Below, piece after piece: positions 33,560-36,352 of a stretch of DNA of 36,352 nt. Numbering within the stretch: position 1 is the first letter of the stretch; each line of letters opens with the position of its first letter. A program made the translations under genes and the position numbers. Source of the DNA: Acanthaster planci (taxonomy: Eukaryota; Echinodermata; Asteroidea; Valvatida; Acanthasteridae); contig NW_019091645.1 of assembly GCF_001949145.1 (NCBI RefSeq), positions 206,739-243,090 on the forward strand, given 5' to 3'. The notes under the pieces were generated by a model. That model did no database searches, was not told where the DNA came from, and saw only the letters and a program-made list of their open reading frames with translations.

Positions 33560-34356
33560 TCCCTTCTTTACCAAGACTACAGACATTGTCAATTACCAGT
33601 TTACTTTAATGTGCATGAGTGTTTTTGGCAACATGTGCTTATAAATGTTACTCTACGACTAGAAGGCTGGTTCCATGCCTACCTCTACATGTGTGTACTG
33701 GAGCATTGTCATTGTAAATTCATATTGACATGGTGGAATTCAGACTGAGTAGGCTACAATTTCAGACTGTTTCCCTGAAAAACAAACAAAAAAAATCAGA
33801 AAGAATGTCTTAAATGCTGCATCCACTCTTTTCATCACCCATGATCTCAGTAAAGGTTAGTCCCTGCTCAAATTTTTAAATGCCGTGAATCATGTTTTGT
33901 ATTTTCTAAGAAAATACTTCAAAAATGCCCCTTATCCCTCCATAGACTTTGTGTACAACCAACAGATACATGTACTAGAATATGTAGAGGCCCCAGAACC
34001 ACAGATCCCCAAAAACAAATATCCTGAAATTTAACTGACAAGTCGATTTTAACTAATTTAAGGAAGATGTTGGGATTTGGGCATGGGCAAATTACATGTA
34101 TACCTAATTTCAACTTGCCAGCATGGCCTGGTTTGAATCCATTATAATGTATATATACCACTGACCTACAGGCACACAAGGACAGAATCCAGTAATTACG
34201 GTAGGCCTACAGTTTTAGGTTGGCCTATTGGTTTAGTTCCGTTTGTTTCACAAAACATCTGACCAAATCAGGGCAAAATATACCTTTTGTGAAAGAAACG
34301 ACTAAATCTGCAAAAAAAACATCTGATCAAAATTTCAATTTTACATAAAATTTCAG
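33560..34356 (+). other. upstream intron of gene D
   Basis: No exon seen. Ends AAAATTTCAG, the acceptor of the leader exon of gene D. Confidence 0.4.
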
Positions 34357-34377
34357 TTTGGATAACTCTTGGGCACC
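34357..34377 (+). promoter_or_regulatory. conserved spliced 5' leader of gene D
   Basis: Starts TTTGGATAACT after TTTCAG, matching gene C. The ATG at 34378 has a strong Kozak context, CACCATGG. Confidence 0.6.
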
Positions 34378-36237
34378 ATGGAGGAATCGGTTTTGTCCAC
34401 AATGACCAACAGCAACCATGCCAATGCATCGTTGACGCAGTCAGACAGGTATGCCATCGCATTTCAGCTGGTCACCCAGCTGGTTGAGGCACCACCTGAG
34501 GCTTTCGCCAAGAGAATTGCCGTCCTGCGCAACATCAAGGAGGCCTGGGAGAACAGGAAGGAAGTTGTCATGGTAACAGAGGAGGAAAACGTTGGTAGGT
34601 TTACTAGCACTCAAACATGTACTTGGCATGATGCTGTCTAAGTGAGTAGGCCTATTGGAGGCAATTAAACTTTTTCAAATCAACAGAGGAGTAGTGGATG
34701 CAACGTTTATAAAAAGTTCGGCCATGACCTTTGGCATGACACATTTAAGATGTGCATCTAAATATGGATGATTCTCAGTACCGTGTACCACCAACAATGG
34801 CCACAAAAAGGCCATTTTTCGCAGTGCATTGTGGGAAATGGTTGACAAATTTTAATCTCCCGCTCAGGCTGCTTGTGGCAAACTTGAATATTTTTTTCCC
34901 AATATTTGCCAGTCCAGGAAGAACATTTCATTATTTTTTGTGAGGCGGGAGAATGGTGTTTCACTGTGTTTTTAATATACATGCACTCCCGTACCTGATC
35001 CTGTTTACTCGCTGTACACAAACAGCGCCCTCAAGTGTTACTGTGTGTTCCAGAACGTGGTGAATATATCAGGTGAGCTCTTTCCGAATCTGCATGACTG
35101 AAGCCACTCCCACAGTGTCGCGATACATGTCTGGGTGTACCACACTTGTAAAGTACATGAGCCTTAAAACCTGATAATCCTGTTCCATAAATGGTCATTT
35201 TTTGTCAGCCGCAAATTGGGAACATGACTCTATTGTGAATCCTCCATATTAAGTGTTTGTTCGGCGCCCGAACAGGGCACTGGGAAGGGCTGATGGCCCT
35301 GCACAGATTTTAGTGAAGGAACTATGTCACGCGGTGTCACAGCTAACGGCGCGCAGAGCATTGTGGGTACATTTCTGCCAGGCGCTCGAGCTCGCTCAAT
35401 GCAGTACAAAAGCGGCAGTTATCAATTTAATATTTTTTTTTTCTTCCGCATCGCTGAAAATATTCTCACTCCACTTTATTCGTTCATCCAAAATTGATCG
35501 AGATATAACCAATGATTTGAAATATATTGCCAAAATACACGTGATAAGTGATAATTTATGGGAAGATACATGTGAATTACCACACTGAGATTGTTCCAAG
35601 ATCATATTCTTATTCTAGCGGAGACTTTGCCCGTGTCAAAGCATTGCCATTGGCGAACCAAAACATTTAAATATATGTAACGCTCGCTAACAGGAAGTGC
35701 TAACCGTCACTGTCACGTTGTGCAAAATGTAGCCAATCACAGTGCAAAGCGATCAGCCCTTCCCAGCAGCAACTAGTAAACCTCAAGTGTTGTTGGCTGT
35801 GAGGGTATGAACAACGGAGGGCATGTTTATTGTTACGTGTATTGCAGAGCAGAAGCAGTCCTTTTACAGAGAATGTAAGACGGTAAATGCAATTAGTGCA
35901 GGCTTAACAAGTCTCCACCCATTTGACAATGTACCGTAGTCTTTGTATTTGCACGAGTCTGTTCCACAACCTCCAAGCAGCTGCCGATGTTTTTTCCTCT
36001 TCAACTCGGGACGGATCTATTGCAATACAACTGCATCTGGTGGAATTTCGGTGCCATTACCAAATCCACAGCAAATTTGATTGAATCAGCGAATTTGATA
36101 AATCAATTTGATAAACAAATTTGATAATTTGTCTTCTTTTGTAGTGTCTTACAAAGCATTACCAGAACGTGAAGAACTTCCAACCCCTGTCAGCCTCATC
36201 AAACAAGAATTAAATGAACCAGCGGTGCTAGGAACTG
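34378..36237 (+). CDS. gene D: N-terminal part of a paralogous zinc-finger gene
   Basis: Coding exons 34378-34594 and 36145-36237, with donors GTAGGT and GTAAGA and acceptor TTCTTTTGTAG. Both junctions are in phase 1 as in gene C, and exon 2 is 93 bases in both genes. Exon 1 has the same N-terminal module (YAIAFQLVTQLVEAPP, FAKRIAVLRNIKEAW, VVMVTEEE). By hand count 33 of 53 positions match gene C. Exon 2 again carries an IKQE site (VSLIKQELNEP). No zinc finger lies inside the window, so the finger exon is predicted beyond 36352. Without it I cannot tell whether the gene is intact. Tandem duplication with gene C, about 11.7 kb apart and in the same orientation, is the simplest origin. Confidence 0.75.
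34595..36144 (+). other. intron 1 of gene D
   Basis: About 1.55 kb against about 1.97 kb in gene C, and without the giant inverted repeat. It holds small hairpins near 34798 and 34857-34952 (TCTCCCGC and GCGGGAGA) and a 15-bp inverted pair at 35280-35294 and 35752-35766. Confidence 0.55.
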
Positions 36238-36352
36238 GTAAGATTTTGTCGCTTCCTTAATTTTGTTTCTTGTCCTTTTTAGACAAAAAGAACTTTCCAA
36301 ACCCCAAGCCCTCTGTCGTGAAATACAGGAACCGGTACATATAGAGGACTGT
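36238..36352 (+). other. start of intron 2 of gene D
   Basis: Begins GTAAGA and runs to the window edge. No further exon seen. Confidence 0.6.

Noticed and set aside
1-36352. CRISPR arrays, bacterial promoters, operons
   Set aside because: Introns, poly(A) signals and repeat types show eukaryotic nuclear DNA; no CRISPR-like regular spacing.

Overview
The window looks like nuclear DNA of an invertebrate animal. Genes are split by GT-AG introns, intergenic DNA is AT-rich, and there are many foldback/MITE-like repeats, a decayed LINE, a tRNA-derived repeat and an assembly gap (559 N, 4039-4597). Heavy use of the TACATGTA palindrome and of the TAGGCCTA and GCGCCCTC words, plus a repeat with CAGGGGCCAATTTCATAGAG ends, reminds me of marine deuterostomes, most likely an echinoderm. 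That placement is recollection and inference, not a search result.

Left part (1-6.6 kb): a possible last exon of one plus-strand gene (828-907, poly(A) signal at 1073), then an unrecognised plus-strand gene B (about 1856-6078, poly(A) signal at 6593). Several exons of gene B join in phase, but two exons need a one-base shift to read through, so it is either mis-sequenced or decaying.

Middle (6.6-22.6 kb): no gene I can defend. It holds a LINE reverse-transcriptase relic on the minus strand (about 12.44-12.99 kb), eight copies of a 25-bp motif in both orientations (8.4-12.3 kb), foldback or terminal-inverted-repeat elements at 13.2, 19.1 and 20.9 kb, and several degenerate minisatellites.

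Right part (22.6-36.35 kb): two tandem plus-strand paralogues. Gene C (22692-28296) is complete in its coding part: exon 1 encodes an unfamiliar conserved N-terminal module of about 55 residues, exon 2 a short linker with an IKQE sumoylation-type site, and exon 3 a Cys4 ribbon plus nine C2H2 zinc fingers (778 residues in all). Gene D (from 34378) repeats the same exon 1 and exon 2 plan with the same phases, and its zinc-finger exon should lie beyond the window. Both share a spliced 5' leader. Gene C carries a near-800-bp inverted repeat in its first coding intron and remnants of further fingers beyond its stop codon.

The most interesting item is this pair of genes, which suggests an expanding zinc-finger family defined by its own N-terminal module, comparable in architecture to KRAB-, SCAN- or ZAD-zinc-finger families.
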